Shown here one piece after another: positions 47,287 through 57,730 of a stretch of 64,000 nt of DNA. A program made the translations under genes and the position numbers. The stretch lies in assembly GCF_000204055.1 (NCBI RefSeq), contig NW_006768808.1:479714-543713 (forward strand), given 5' to 3'. Each line of letters begins with the position of its first letter. Within the stretch, counting starts at the first letter, position 1. Source of the stretch: Melampsora larici-populina 98AG31 (taxonomy: Eukaryota; Basidiomycota; Pucciniomycetes; Pucciniales; Melampsoraceae). The notes beneath the pieces are model-generated. The model was not told the DNA's origin. It was given only the letters and a program-made list of their open reading frames with translations, and did no database searches.

Positions 47287-49016
47287 TTACACGGGGACCT
47301 CAGACGGGTATACCAGACGCAGGAAAGCGTCAAGCTCTTGGGGGGTCTTGCCTTCCAAGACCAACCGCTCACAGAATGCCTTGCGCTCTCTCAGCGCCTC
47401 TTGTGCCAAACGCCTCTCTTCGGCTTCTCGTTGATCTTGTCGTTCAAGGAAATACTTCTCCTTGTCCCAGGTCAGTTTTAATTTACAAGCTTCCGATTCG
47501 GCTTGCAAACGAGAGGTTTCCATTTCTTGACGCCAGTTATTTGCTTTGTTCAATAATTCAAGCTTCGCTTCGTTGCCTTGCTGAATCGCAGTGGCCAGGG
47601 CGTGTTTGTGTTCTTTTCCTTGAACATGGGCCGGATCGATTGAGGGAAGGGGGTCCAAAGGGCGACGTGCCAGAGTCGTACGAGAGGCTGCACCACGGCC
47701 AGAGGTGACTTGGGTCGCTGCAGTGGTAGATGTGACCTCATCGTCATCTGAGCTTGAATCTAGGGCTCGCTCCTGTTCGGTTAGAGCATTTACCCTGCTG
47801 GCATACGAGGTCATAAGTTTCTTGGGGCGACGAGCCGGATGTGTATTGGATAGTTTACGATCTGGTTTCTTGATGGCAGTGCGGATGCCTGAAGCCGGCT
47901 CGACTGGGGCGACTGTGGCGTTGTCATGAGGGCTGATCGAAGTGAGATCCTCAAAGGTGATGGGTGTAGGAGCACGACGGCCACGGTGAAGATTGGTGAG
48001 ATCTTCCAAGGTGTTGGGTGTTGGAGACCGAGGAAGATGGCGGTCTTCCTGATCCTCGTCTTCCTGAACTTCGATTTCGATGAACGCTTGGGTTTCATCA
48101 ACTAAAGATTCTAAATGAATCATCGAAATCGGTCAAAGATCAATCAGCACAAGAATGACCAAGGGAAAGGATGTCCAACAGTGCTTACTTTGGCTTGCCT
48201 GACCCCTTTCGCCGAGGTCCATGATCATGAGGTCATGATCGTGGCCATCAGAAGTGTCACCGTCACTTCCAATGAGACCAAATTGGCCAACTTCATCTGT
48301 GGAGTTTTCACGCGGTCCAATTCCGCTGTCGAGAATACCAAACGGGGTGATGTTTCCTTTCTCACCAAACAGGGCATCCATTTCGTTATAGCACGGACAC
48401 ATCGACTCCAGCAACTCTTCCATACTTTGAATACCGTCGGCCACGTTCTTGGCGGAGAGGCCACTGCCAGTATTCTTGCTGAAAGCCTTGGCGGCCACGT
48501 ATTTAGACTTGTACCGTTTGAGACGCATGTGTAAAACTCGGCCATTCAATCTCATTTTGTTTGAGTTGTTGCGGACGTTATAATTGTTGTTAATTTCAAT
48601 CGCAAGCGGGTTCAACAACGTTTTCGGATTCATTGCCATTCCGGTAACCCGTGTTTGGCTGCCTCCACCAAAGATAGCATTTCGGGTGTTTGGTTTAGAC
48701 AGGAAAGCAATGATTGTTTGATAATCTAGGAGGTCAAAAGGAGGGCTGTCACGAATGATTTTGGCTGACGCTGCTGAAGAGGTGTTTGACGTGTGATGTT
48801 GCGCCGCGAGTCGTGAGCGTTTCACATCGGCGGCAGTCGGTCTTGACCCCGATGGCAGACTGGAACCCAGATGCTTCAAATCAGCCTCGATCTGGGCTTT
48901 CGTTTGACGGTTGCGTGGAGCCTATGAAAAAAAGAGATGTTAGTAGCTAATATCATACATTATGGACCACGCTTGATTCAACTAACCTTTCCTCGGGTTT
49001 GAGATTTAGGCGCCAT
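47287..49016 (-). CDS. Harbinger accessory protein (second transposon gene)
   Basis: Three exons (49016-48987, 48921-48189, 48110-47287) give 528 aa in phase. The N-terminus is basic (MAPKSQTRGKAPRNRQTK). A region with LNPLAIEINNNYNVRNNS, RLKRYKSKYVAAKAF and SMEELLESMCPCYNEMDALFG follows. An acidic, Pro/Thr-rich linker comes next, with a repeated P-N-T-L-E-D-L-T / P-I-T-F-E-D-L-T motif. A C-terminal coiled coil (WDKEKYFLERQDQREAEERR) ends in FLRLVYPSEVPV. Harbinger elements usually carry a Myb/SANT- or NAM-type second protein that brings the transposase to the nucleus and TIRs. I do not see a clear Myb motif here, so the role is inferred from position. Confidence 0.75.
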
Positions 49017-49912
49017 TATAAATCACAGGAAAAAGAAACTGTTTGGCAAGGAAACACAACGTAAAAGTAGGTCTTCAGAAGGTTTGAAAGCAAAGATAGC
49101 AAGATACTGGTACGCTGCGCTAGATGCCTGATTGTTGGATATGGAGAAATTGGTTGGAATGGATACAGAATAAAAGGACGATGTGAAGCAAGAAGAGCAA
49201 GCAGGAAGAGATTCAAAGAGTTTGAAAAGATGTCTGAAGAAGAAAAAGTCGAATGTGGAAAAGCATTTGAGGCTTATATTTATTTAATTTGGATGAATTC
49301 AAGTTAGAGATAGGCTTTTCGCGACGGGGGTCATGGTATGATCAGACGTTTGATCAAAGTCCTGATAATTGATGAAGCTAGTTCGACCGGGTTGCTGGAA
49401 TCGAGACTTTTTCAAGGGCATGATATGAAGGGAGTCATTTTGTCCTTTGAGTCCTAGCGTTTTGGAAGTGGCGGCCCGGTGGAAGTTGGAAAGATGATAT
49501 GAAAAGACTTGATTCCTTTGGTGTCCATGTACGCGAATTGAATCCTCGATTCCTTTTGTGAACAGATATCTCATATCCAGCAGGGCCGGTCTTGAAGTGT
49601 ATCTTGAGATTTTCAGTGTTTCATTACTCGGCCGGGTTTTTGGGGGCAAAATGTTTTGTTAATGAAAGAGGTATCCATTTTTTTTTCTCCTTTGACAGGA
49701 ACACCGGTTATTTCAAGGGACCAAAAAAAGAAAAAAAAAAAGAATCACTTTTTTTTAAATGTTGGGGCCTGAAAATTTTAAAAATTTTATGGACAAATTC
49801 CAGATCGCAAAACAGTGAATCACCTTTAGAGGTGGTTTGCAAACTTAGATTTAAAATTTAAGTTTAAAAGTTGCGATCCGTTTTTAAAATGTAAAAATTG
49901 GCTGTAAAAAGC

Positions 49913-49928
49913 CTTCTTGAACCGCCCT
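49913..49928 (-). repeat. Right TIR of Harbinger element 1
   Basis: CTTCTTGAACCGCCCT, the exact complement of 44511-44526, followed by target duplication AAT. Confidence 0.9.
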
Positions 49929-50482
49929 AATGTTTTGAAAATATGTAAAGAAACTTAAGTTGCAACCCCCTATTATGAAATTGGGCCCTTTTCTGTATTT
50001 TTACACCAACCCTCCTTTAGAGAATCAGCACCCGGCCTTGTAAAAACCAAAATACAGTTGTTTTACAATTCTGTGGGAAATAACTTCAGCCATCAGGCCT
50101 TGTGGTCTCCACATTGTGTAAATTTGGCCTTGACCCTCAAGACATGGACAACCACAAAGGCCTTCTAAATCCTGCCAAAAGGGCAAAGCATCCAAACCTT
50201 TCCAAATTCTGTTCTACAAAGCAGAATATTTGAACCTTTGTGTGGATCAAGCTACCCTCAAATCAATTCTCCATCACCTCAATGGGCTACATATCATATC
50301 CATGTTTATGGATATGCTTGGGGTTGCCAATGTTTTACAAGCTTTGTGGAAAGGAGTCATACACCTGCTTTGCGGTCATTTGGTGTCTTTACAGCAACCC
50401 GTTTTGGTCTTATGTTGTAAGGCCCGTTGCTGATGCTCTTACACCGGGGTAGTCTGCGTAAAGCAATTGGTGTAAAATTCTC

Positions 50483-50912
50483 CTATGCCATTTTCTTCAC
50501 ACAGCCATGTCTTATTTAGTAGCATAGATGTATGGATCAGTCTTAATTTGATCTAGTTATCTTTGGGTAGTAGGAGACTACAAGACACCAATGGAAATTT
50601 GGTTAGATGAGCAAAAGAAATCATGAAGCAAATGTAAAATAGATAAAGGGAGGGGTGAAAAATCAATGATTATGTGAAGTTTTTGTTGAAAATTCGACAA
50701 GGATTTATCATCATGTACATTTAACCTCTTTGTCACCAGAAATATGGAAAAAGTGATTGGTGTTGGCCGGGGCTTTGATATCAGAATGTAAGTAAAAGTG
50801 AATAAGATCAGTCATCAGTTTTTTCATCAATTTCTTTTGATCTTTGTCACTATCCTTACCATGTATAATGCCACATGAAAATTGTCCACTTCGATCGTTG
50901 TGTTTGCAAGTT
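50483..50912. other. 3' flank of secreted-protein copy B
   Basis: Sequence resumes here after the outer element and aligns with the 3' flanks of copies A and D (blocks like ATGGATCAGTCTTAATTTG and GTAGTAGGAGACTACAAG). No gene besides the 3' end of copy B. Confidence 0.55.
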
Positions 50913-51610
50913 TCATCTACATATATGCGTGAATCATCAACTTTTGAATCTTTTATCTCTATTTTTCAATCAGATGAGTGAAATTATGAAATAGAAGAGC
51001 TTACCGGAACACAACTAAAAACATCAAGTGGGAAGGACGGAATGATCGGAACAGAAAGTGTAACATGGAAAGGTTCAGCTGGAATCCCATAACAATGGTT
51101 TAAGCCAAACATCAAAGTGTATCAAATCACCTGATTGAGTCGGATGTGGAGCTCTACACCTCCTATCTTCACGTCAAAGGTAGCTTTACTCCTTGCGCTG
51201 CAATGTCCCCTACGATCATGGAATGGTACATCGTCTGCGTAAGACAGCTGTACCTTCCATTGAGTTGGTAAGTTCGGGTTAGCGTCTTTCCATGTGAAGT
51301 CACGGTGGTGGTCATCGTCTGGATCCGGAGCGCCGCATTGACGATTTTGTTGCATTGTGAGTACCACTGAACCATTAGGGTCTTTAACGATGGCAGTCGT
51401 TCGCCAATTAACTACAAAATCAGTGCTAGACGGTCCTTGGCCAGACTGTCACCCATATGGCAAAAAGATTGAGAAATGTTAGTGCAAGAGTTGTGTATTG
51501 TACAGCAAAACGATTGAAGGAACTCTTCAACTGACCACTTGAAGACTCATGGTAGCAATGAAAAGCCATAAAAACAAGACTTGATAAAGATCTGCTCGAG
51601 AGTTTGGCAT
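50913..51610 (-). pseudogene. Small secreted cysteine-containing protein, family copy B (frameshifted 3' part)
   Basis: Exons match copies A and D: 51610-51536 (signal peptide MPNSRADLYQVLFLWLFIAT...), 51445-51131 (core with FVVNWRTTAIV, WKVQLSYADDVPF, GHCSARSKATF, LHIRLNQ) and 51078-51005. The third exon is 74 nt instead of the 76 nt seen in A and D, so joining it to the fourth exon (from 50916) gives an immediate TGA at 50915-50913. The product would be about 155 aa and lose the C-terminal cysteines DETC and SGQFSC, which are still encoded downstream in the other frame. Either a recent pseudogene or a truncated variant. The intron after LNQ has a normal GT donor. Confidence 0.7.
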
Positions 51611-52450
51611 CTTTTGGCAGACGGAAATATCGATATAGTTAGGCAATCACGTTGAAATAAAGCGAAGAAAACAAGTGTGTGACGAGTACCTTTGCGCTAT
51701 CTGGGATGATTTACGATTAGCACGATATCTTTCTGCGGTGGATATGGTTTCTGCGAACAGGTGGGATAAAAACAAGAGGCCCCTCTTATGCTTCAGAGGG
51801 TGACCGACCGTGGAGTTGTACCAAACCCATGGTGCAAGGGAATTCAGAGGTGGCTTCAGTAGCAGGTGTGGCGTTGCCCACCCCATTGCGTCAATTCGGA
51901 CAAACCATGAGACTCTTCCGAGAACTCAAGACTTTCAAAGCGTGCTCAAATATTTTCGCGCCAGGGTAGTACAACTTTAAGCTATACTTGATGGCTTTGG
52001 ACAAAATGGGGAATACGTTTGTACGGTTTTATAAATTACAGGCATAGGTTAACAGGTGGTTTACCATTTCATCATCATCAGCCTCTTTGATTCAGTCCTA
52101 AGTTTTCCTCGTCGCCCCCACGAGGGTCCACGTACATATTTTTAGCAAGTTGACGAACCGGATAGCAGATCTGTGGTTTAGCCTCGAGATGTTTTTATGA
52201 TTGGTGTCTTTCGGGGCTATCGTATCAGAATGCGAGGACAATTGAATGACATAAGTTGTCAGTCTCTCCACCACGTCTTTTGATCTGTGGCACTATTTCC
52301 ACCTTTTGTAACACCAAAAGTCACAAGCTTCATCTACATAAACACGTATCTCATCAAGTATTATTCTTTTGACTTGTTTTGTTCAAGCAGATGAGCGCGA
52401 AGATCCAGTAGAAGGGTTCACCGGAACACAACTAGTAGTAGAAATGGCAA
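51611..52450. other. 5' flank of copy B and 3' flank of copy C
   Basis: 51845-51905 matches the upstream region of copy A. From about 52200 sequence resembles the 3' flank and last exon of the family (copy C). No intact ORF. Confidence 0.5.
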
Positions 52451-52850
52451 ATGAGCAGAGTAGGATGTGTCCCAGAAAGGGTCACAAAGAAAGACGTTCA
52501 GCTGCGCTCCAATGACAATGGTGTAAGCCAAAAGTAAAAGTGTGTTGACTCACCCCGTCGAGTCGCATGCGGATTGATACATGTCCTTGACTCAACTTCA
52601 AGGCCAGGGTAGCCTTACTCCTTGCACGGCAACGGCTCTCATGATCGGCAAAAGGTGCCTCTCGTCCTCATCTTCCATTTGTAGTCAATGTTTGTGAAGG
52701 ATGCCTCGAAGCTTTTGGCTTTGTCTTCGGTGCTGCAGTGGATCTCCTGAGCCATTACAAATTCTGCTTGACCAGATAAACTTCAAAAGAGTTTACTTTG
52801 GAATTCTGCACTCGTTGAAACTTGATTGCAACTATGTATCCTGAAAGATG
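52300..52850 (-). pseudogene. Small secreted protein family, copy C (fossil)
   Basis: The minus strand retains pieces of the core exon: YKWKMR, then after a frameshift PFADHESRCRARSKATLAL and VSIRMRLDG followed by a GTGAGT donor near 52553. A degenerate last-exon piece follows a TTTATGTAG acceptor near 52335. I find no signal-peptide exon upstream. The frameshift within the core and the missing start make it a pseudogene. Confidence 0.65.
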
Positions 52851-53928
52851 CCACATTCTTAAGCAGACCATCAAAGTAAGTTATGCTCCATTCATCTTCA
52901 ATTTCCTTTGGTAAAATTTCTTCATTCTTGCGATCTTCTGGACTTGTTGACGAGGACTAAAAAGGCACGAAGGCCTTGACAGCGATCACAGCTACCATAT
53001 CCCAATTTGAACCCGCAGGGATAAATCTCATATAGATTTCACTGATTTTACATGATCTAGTGACAGGGAGTGACTCGTTGGCGTTCACGGGTGGGTTTTT
53101 GAATGACGTCATAAGCTGTTTACCACCCTTCCCTTGACCTTCTCAAGACTGAGCCTCTACTATCTAATCCATAGCAATTCCCACGAGGTTTTGTTGGATT
53201 TCCTTTCATGTTTCAAGATTATCTGTGCTCCAAATCTCAAGGCTCTACATACTTTCGCGAACAGGAAAGCCAAAGTTAACCCCAACCATTATATATGAAA
53301 CCTCTAACGTGAAGTCCATCAAAGTTTAGCAAAATCAAACCTAGAAGGAATGGGCTTCAAACCAATCATTTCTGATTTTCAACGAACTTGAAGATCGAGA
53401 AGGTACATAATCAAACCCTCTCAAAGTATGTAAGCTCTATTGTAAATCCAATCGTGAACTCCGTGAATTTCCGCTTCGCATTGATCGATATCAACTTTTA
53501 ACTTATCTTCTACCTTCAAACTTCAGAGGATATCCAATGAGCCCTCCCTGAACAGCCCTGAACTCCCCCACAGATCGAACACAGCCTACCTCGATGAGCC
53601 TCGATGGCTGAAGAATGTACACGGTTTGAGTTACATAAAATGAATCAAGTGAAGTGAATTGGTCTATTTGTGATCAGTTTTTAATGTGAGAATTAATGTG
53701 AATTTTTAATAATCAAGATCACTCAATCAGTAAATGAAGAACCGGTTTTGAATTCGATTATGTAAATACGAAATGCTCAATGATTTCATAGCAGAAGAGA
53801 TTAGAAGACTTCGAGAAGACCTACAAATCAATCAACTCCAGAGAAATTCTCATTAATATTTAGAAGTATCAATCAATTCAAACCAAAGAACACAAAGCAA
53901 GATAAATTAATCATCCTTTCTAAGAACC
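52851..53928. other. Intergenic, no gene recognised
   Basis: Unique-looking sequence between fossil copy C and the dioxygenase gene. The last 150 bp are A/T-rich leader sequence (TCAATCAATTCAAACC). No ORF above background. Confidence 0.5.
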
Positions 53929-55839
53929 ATGAAGTTTGGAAACTTGAATCAGCTTCAAATATTACCACTTATGACCAGGAGAAGATCAAATTCAAGAAGT
54001 CTAACTTCAATCTTACCCAATTCAATCAAGTCAAGAATCAGATCCCAGTTCAGTCAAGTGCTTGAGGCTCAAAAGCATTCAAATTTTCGTTTTAACTCAA
54101 GCTTAAATGCTAATTTTCACTTATTAAGGTCTGATACAAGTTTAAATCCGAGTTTGATCGCCAATTTATCCGAAGCTAAACCATCCAACTCAACTCGTAC
54201 CACCAGCAAAACAACAACAGCCACAATCAGAAAGATCTCAACCAACTCATCAGGGACTTCAAGCAATAAATCATCCAACATATCAATCATTAATAATCAA
54301 AAAGACCTTTCATTAACTATCAATTCAGAATTAGATCAAATCCATAATTTAACATTGTCTTATGTTTGGTTAAGAGATGCTTGTCAATCTGATTCATCTA
54401 TACACCCACAAACTCGTCAAAAATTATTCAAATCATCGGATATTCCAACTTATATCTATCCAATTCAAACTTCAATTTCATTTAATCCCAAGTCAAATCA
54501 ATCTCAACTTATCATCAAATGGAGTCATCATCTTTTAAATCAATCTGATCAATCTAAATCTAAGCCTCATCTCAGTAAATTCGATTTATCATTCTTGAAA
54601 CTTAAATCAAATCAATCTGATTGGATCAATCATCGACATCAACAAAATTATTTAAAACCCATCCTTTGGTCCAATCATCCAAACCGATCATCAAAAATTG
54701 ACCAAGACCATCGTATCCTTCAACTCCAAAACCAATCAAATCTATTCATCAACTTCAAGTCAATCTCTGAAAAAAACCTGTTACAATATCAATCACTGAA
54801 TAGATTGAATCAAGATGGATTAGTATTTTTTGATCAAATTTCCGATCAGGATAATACAACTCATCCGGATTTATTGACTCGATTAATTGACAACTTTCAA
54901 CTTGAAACTAGAAGGACGTTTTATGGTGATTATTGGGATGTGAAATCTCAAGGTGATCAAGCTACTAATGTAGCTAATACTAGTCTTACGTTAGATCTTC
55001 ATATGGACCTTGTGTGAGTTTTTATCCTATCTCATCTCTCGAAAATTCTATATATCTCATCAGAGCCATTCTAATCTCACCACTTTATCCGATCATCTCT
55101 TGTTTATAGCCATTTTCAAAACCCACCTAGGTTTCAATTTCTATACTGTTTAAAGAACGAGGTAGAAGGAGGTCGATCAACCTTTGTAGATGGATATGCA
55201 GTAGCTGAAGCATTATTTCGTGAAAATCCAGCATACTTTCATACACTAGCTACACGTTACATCCCATTCGAATATATAAACGCAGGACATCATACATATT
55301 ATAGTCATCCAACGATCGAACTTCATCCAGGAATCTCGATTGAAAAATTCATGAAGACCAAAACCGAATGTATTTCAGATTCATTAAGAGCAGTTAATTA
55401 TGCACCACCATTTCAAGGTCCATTAGAAAACTTAGGACCTAATGGTGAACTTTATAATTCCAAAGATGAAAGATTACTTTTAAATGCGCTGAAAGTTTTT
55501 GATCAGATTTGTAATCAAGATCGATTTAGGTTTGAGATCTTACTTAAACCTGGTCAATGTGTTGGATTTGATAATCGTAGAATTCTTCATGCTAGAACTG
55601 CTTTTAAAGCTAAGAAGGATCAATGTAATCATGAGGTTATGAGTTTTGGGTCTGATGATGTAAAACGTTGGTTAAGAGGGTAAGTCATGAAGATTTCTTA
55701 AGATTTGCTCTTTTACTGATGTTTTTTTTGTTATGATGTTTTTTGATGGGTTATCTATAGATGTTATGTTGATGGTGATTCAGTGTGGGATAGAATTAGA
55801 GTTTTAAGTCAAGAATTTGGTCCACCCAATCAGTTTTAA
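53929..55839 (+). CDS. Gamma-butyrobetaine dioxygenase-like Fe(II)/2-oxoglutarate oxygenase (TauD/BBOX family)
   Basis: Three exons (53929-55013, 55110-55679, 55761-55839) give 577 aa. The N-terminus is Arg/Ser-rich (SLTSILPNSIKSRIRSQF), probably a mitochondrial presequence, then a Ser/Thr/Asn-rich stretch. The N-terminal BBOX domain starts LTLSYVWLRDACQSD. The catalytic half has the Fe ligands H-x-D in DLHMDLVHFQNPP and the distal His in FDNRRILHARTAF, with R for 2-oxoglutarate nearby, and CLKNEVEGGRSTFVDG between. The family hydroxylates gamma-butyrobetaine or trimethyllysine in carnitine synthesis. The length exceeds the usual 390-450 aa because of low-complexity inserts. BBOX versus TMLD cannot be decided here. 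Confidence 0.88.
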
Positions 55840-56943
55840 TGATTTTTCAATTTCATTTTCTACATCACTTCTGCTTAACCTTTTCTTTATATTTATGATT
55901 TCTATCATTATCTGTTCCTTGGTTCCATTTCTTTCATGTATAATCTGTATCCTATTTATTTGACCGACTCTTTGTTCATCCTAGTATCCGTGTGTGTGTT
56001 TTTCATTTGCTTATACATACTAATTTTGATGCCTTGTTTTTAGTAGAATGTGGAGTATCAGATGAAGCAAAAGAAATTTGAAATGAAATAATTTATTGAA
56101 TTGGGTTTCTTCATTTTAGTTTACTTTGTTCACAAGGATTACGAAAAATTGATCAAGGAATAAATGAAGTTAGTTTTTCTTGTCGTTCTTTTTGGTTTCG
56201 AAATGTTTATATTCAGTATTTGTAGTTTCTGCAAAGAACAAACGAGGGTCACGAGACGCGATAAACACCTTCGTTTTCAAGTGTTTCAGTCATCTTCATC
56301 TATCATCAGCTGAATCTATTTAGTAGATCATAATCATCAATCAACGCTTTATGTATACACTCTTGTTAATAAGAAATCAGAAAACTTGATAGAAAAAAGA
56401 AGGCTCAATAAAAAATTGGTTATTCCGTTGGTCAACTTAGCTGAATGAACTCAGTATGCGCGTAAATAGAACTTTGCACTGAACTGCAAAGAGGCTGGCG
56501 ATGATGAAATTTTAAACGTTGGTGTCTGGTAAATATATTTTCACTTTTATCTGTAAAGTGAAGCCATTAAATAGCATCAAACTTTAAATTCTTCAAGACG
56601 CTATACATACTCTGGCACAGAAATATTAGAACTCGTAAGATTTGTCAGAACTGAAGAAACGGTGTGGCTAATGCCAGCCCTGCTACTGATCATGCCACCT
56701 CTGAATTCCCTTTCACGCGGTGTCACGCCACATTGAGATCCGGGCATCTATTGTTGTCTCTCACTCTCTGACACATAAGAAGGGACCTCTCACTTGTAGA
56801 AAGCATATCCACCTCGGAAAGAGATCGTGCCAATCATTAACTCATCCCCCAACATCGCAAAGGTACTCGTCGCATATTTCATGTTATTTTGCTTTATTTC
56901 AACCTGATTGCCTAACTCTATCAATGTCTTCGTCCGCTGCCAG
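55840..56943. other. Intergenic; right part is the 5' flank of secreted-protein copy D
   Basis: The 3' region of the dioxygenase gene is followed by sequence that resembles the upstream regions of copies A and B (the TCGCAAAGGTACTCGTC and GCTTTATTTCAAC blocks near 56850-56910). No other ORF. Confidence 0.55.
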
Positions 56944-57730
56944 ATGCCGAATTCTCAAGCAAATCTTTCGAAAATCTTCTATTTATGGCTTTTCATTGCT
57001 ACCATGAGTCAAGTGGTCAGTTCAAGAGTTCTTTTCAATCATTTTCTTATACGATACACAAATCTCATACTAACCTTTCTCGGGCATATGATCATGTGGT
57101 TCACAGTCGGGAAAGAACGCTGCGACTTATCTAATTAATTGGCGAACTACTGCCGCCCTTACAAAACCTAGTGGTCAGGCAAAATTGTTGATGGTACAAG
57201 AGGGTACATGCAAAAGGCCGAATATAGACAGCAACTTTTCAGCACTATTCTCCGCTGATAGTATACCAACCAAATGGAAGATGGATATGACTCACGCAAA
57301 AGATGATCCATTTACCGATCATGAGGGTCAATGTCGCTCAAGGAGTAAAGTCACCTTGGCCATCAGTCAGGATGATATATCAATCCACATCCATCTCAAT
57401 CATGTGAGTCGACACACTTTCATCTTTGGCTTACACCGCTCTCATGGGAGCTTAGCTGAACCTACTTCTATGCCACACTGTCTGGACGGATCATCCCTCC
57501 TTTCTCACTTTCGACTTTCAGTTGTGTTCCGGTAAGCTCTTCTATTTGATCATTGTAATCATCTGATTCAAAAAAACAAAGATAAAAAGATCCAAAATTG
57601 ATGATTTACGTGCATATATGTAGATTCGGCATGTCATGTCGACAATCTTAGTGGACAATTTTCATGTAGTGTTCTAAAAGGTAAGGATATATTGGTCCAG
57701 ATTGAAAGGAGTGATGAGAATACTAACTAG
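56944..57730 (+). CDS. Small secreted cysteine-containing protein, family copy D (candidate effector)
   Basis: Four exons (56944-57015, 57107-57403, 57456-57531, 57624-57730) splice in phase to 183 aa. Exon 1 is a signal peptide (MPNSQANLSKIFYLWLFIAT then MSQV). The core exon has TYLINWRTTAAL, EGTCKRP, WKMDMTHAKDDPF, GQCRSRSKVTLAI and IHIHLNH. Exon 3 (LNLLLC ... FQLCSG) and exon 4 (DSACHVDNLSGQFSC) carry the remaining cysteines. Six cysteines are shared with copy A. The ATG used here is at the conserved position in all copies. This copy is in opposite orientation to A-C and lies beyond the dioxygenase gene. No known domain; effector function inferred. Confidence 0.78.

Larger units (their letters stand above)
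44511..49928. mobile_element. PIF/Harbinger DNA transposon, apparently complete (5418 bp)
   Basis: The ends are perfect 16-bp inverted repeats (AGGGCGGTTCAAGAAG at 44511-44526 and its complement at 49913-49928), flanked on both sides by AAT (44508-44510 and 49929-49931), a 3-bp target duplication as expected for the superfamily. It carries a DDE transposase (44904-46288, +) and a second protein gene (47287-49016, -) in convergent order. Both frames are intact after splicing. It sits inside the larger TIR element. Intact TIRs, TSD and ORFs suggest recent insertion and possible activity. Confidence 0.9.
42815..50482. mobile_element. Large terminal-inverted-repeat element, decayed, host of a nested Harbinger
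   Basis: The left end (about 42815-42870) and the reverse complement of the right end (about 50430-50482) align over some 50 bp with gaps: both carry an AATTTTA-ACCAA block, then a TTTAC(A/G)CAG-CTACC(T/C)C block, then TGTAA. The element interrupts the 3' flank of secreted-protein copy B: sequence left of 42810 and right of 50482 forms a continuous match to the intact flank of copy D near 58000-58130. Inside are many TTTACAC/GTGTAAA motifs and a decayed minus-strand gene (43367-44400). It was later invaded by the Harbinger element at 44511-49928. Its superfamily is unknown. Exact ends are uncertain by about 10 bp. Confidence 0.65.

Noticed and set aside
49592..49861. 89-codon ORF near the right end of Harbinger 1
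   Set aside because: Lysine/phenylalanine low-complexity translation of A/T-rich subterminal sequence.
56908..56943. Upstream extension of secreted copy D
   Set aside because: It would need a TTG start. The ATG at 56944 is conserved in copies A and B and gives a proper signal peptide.
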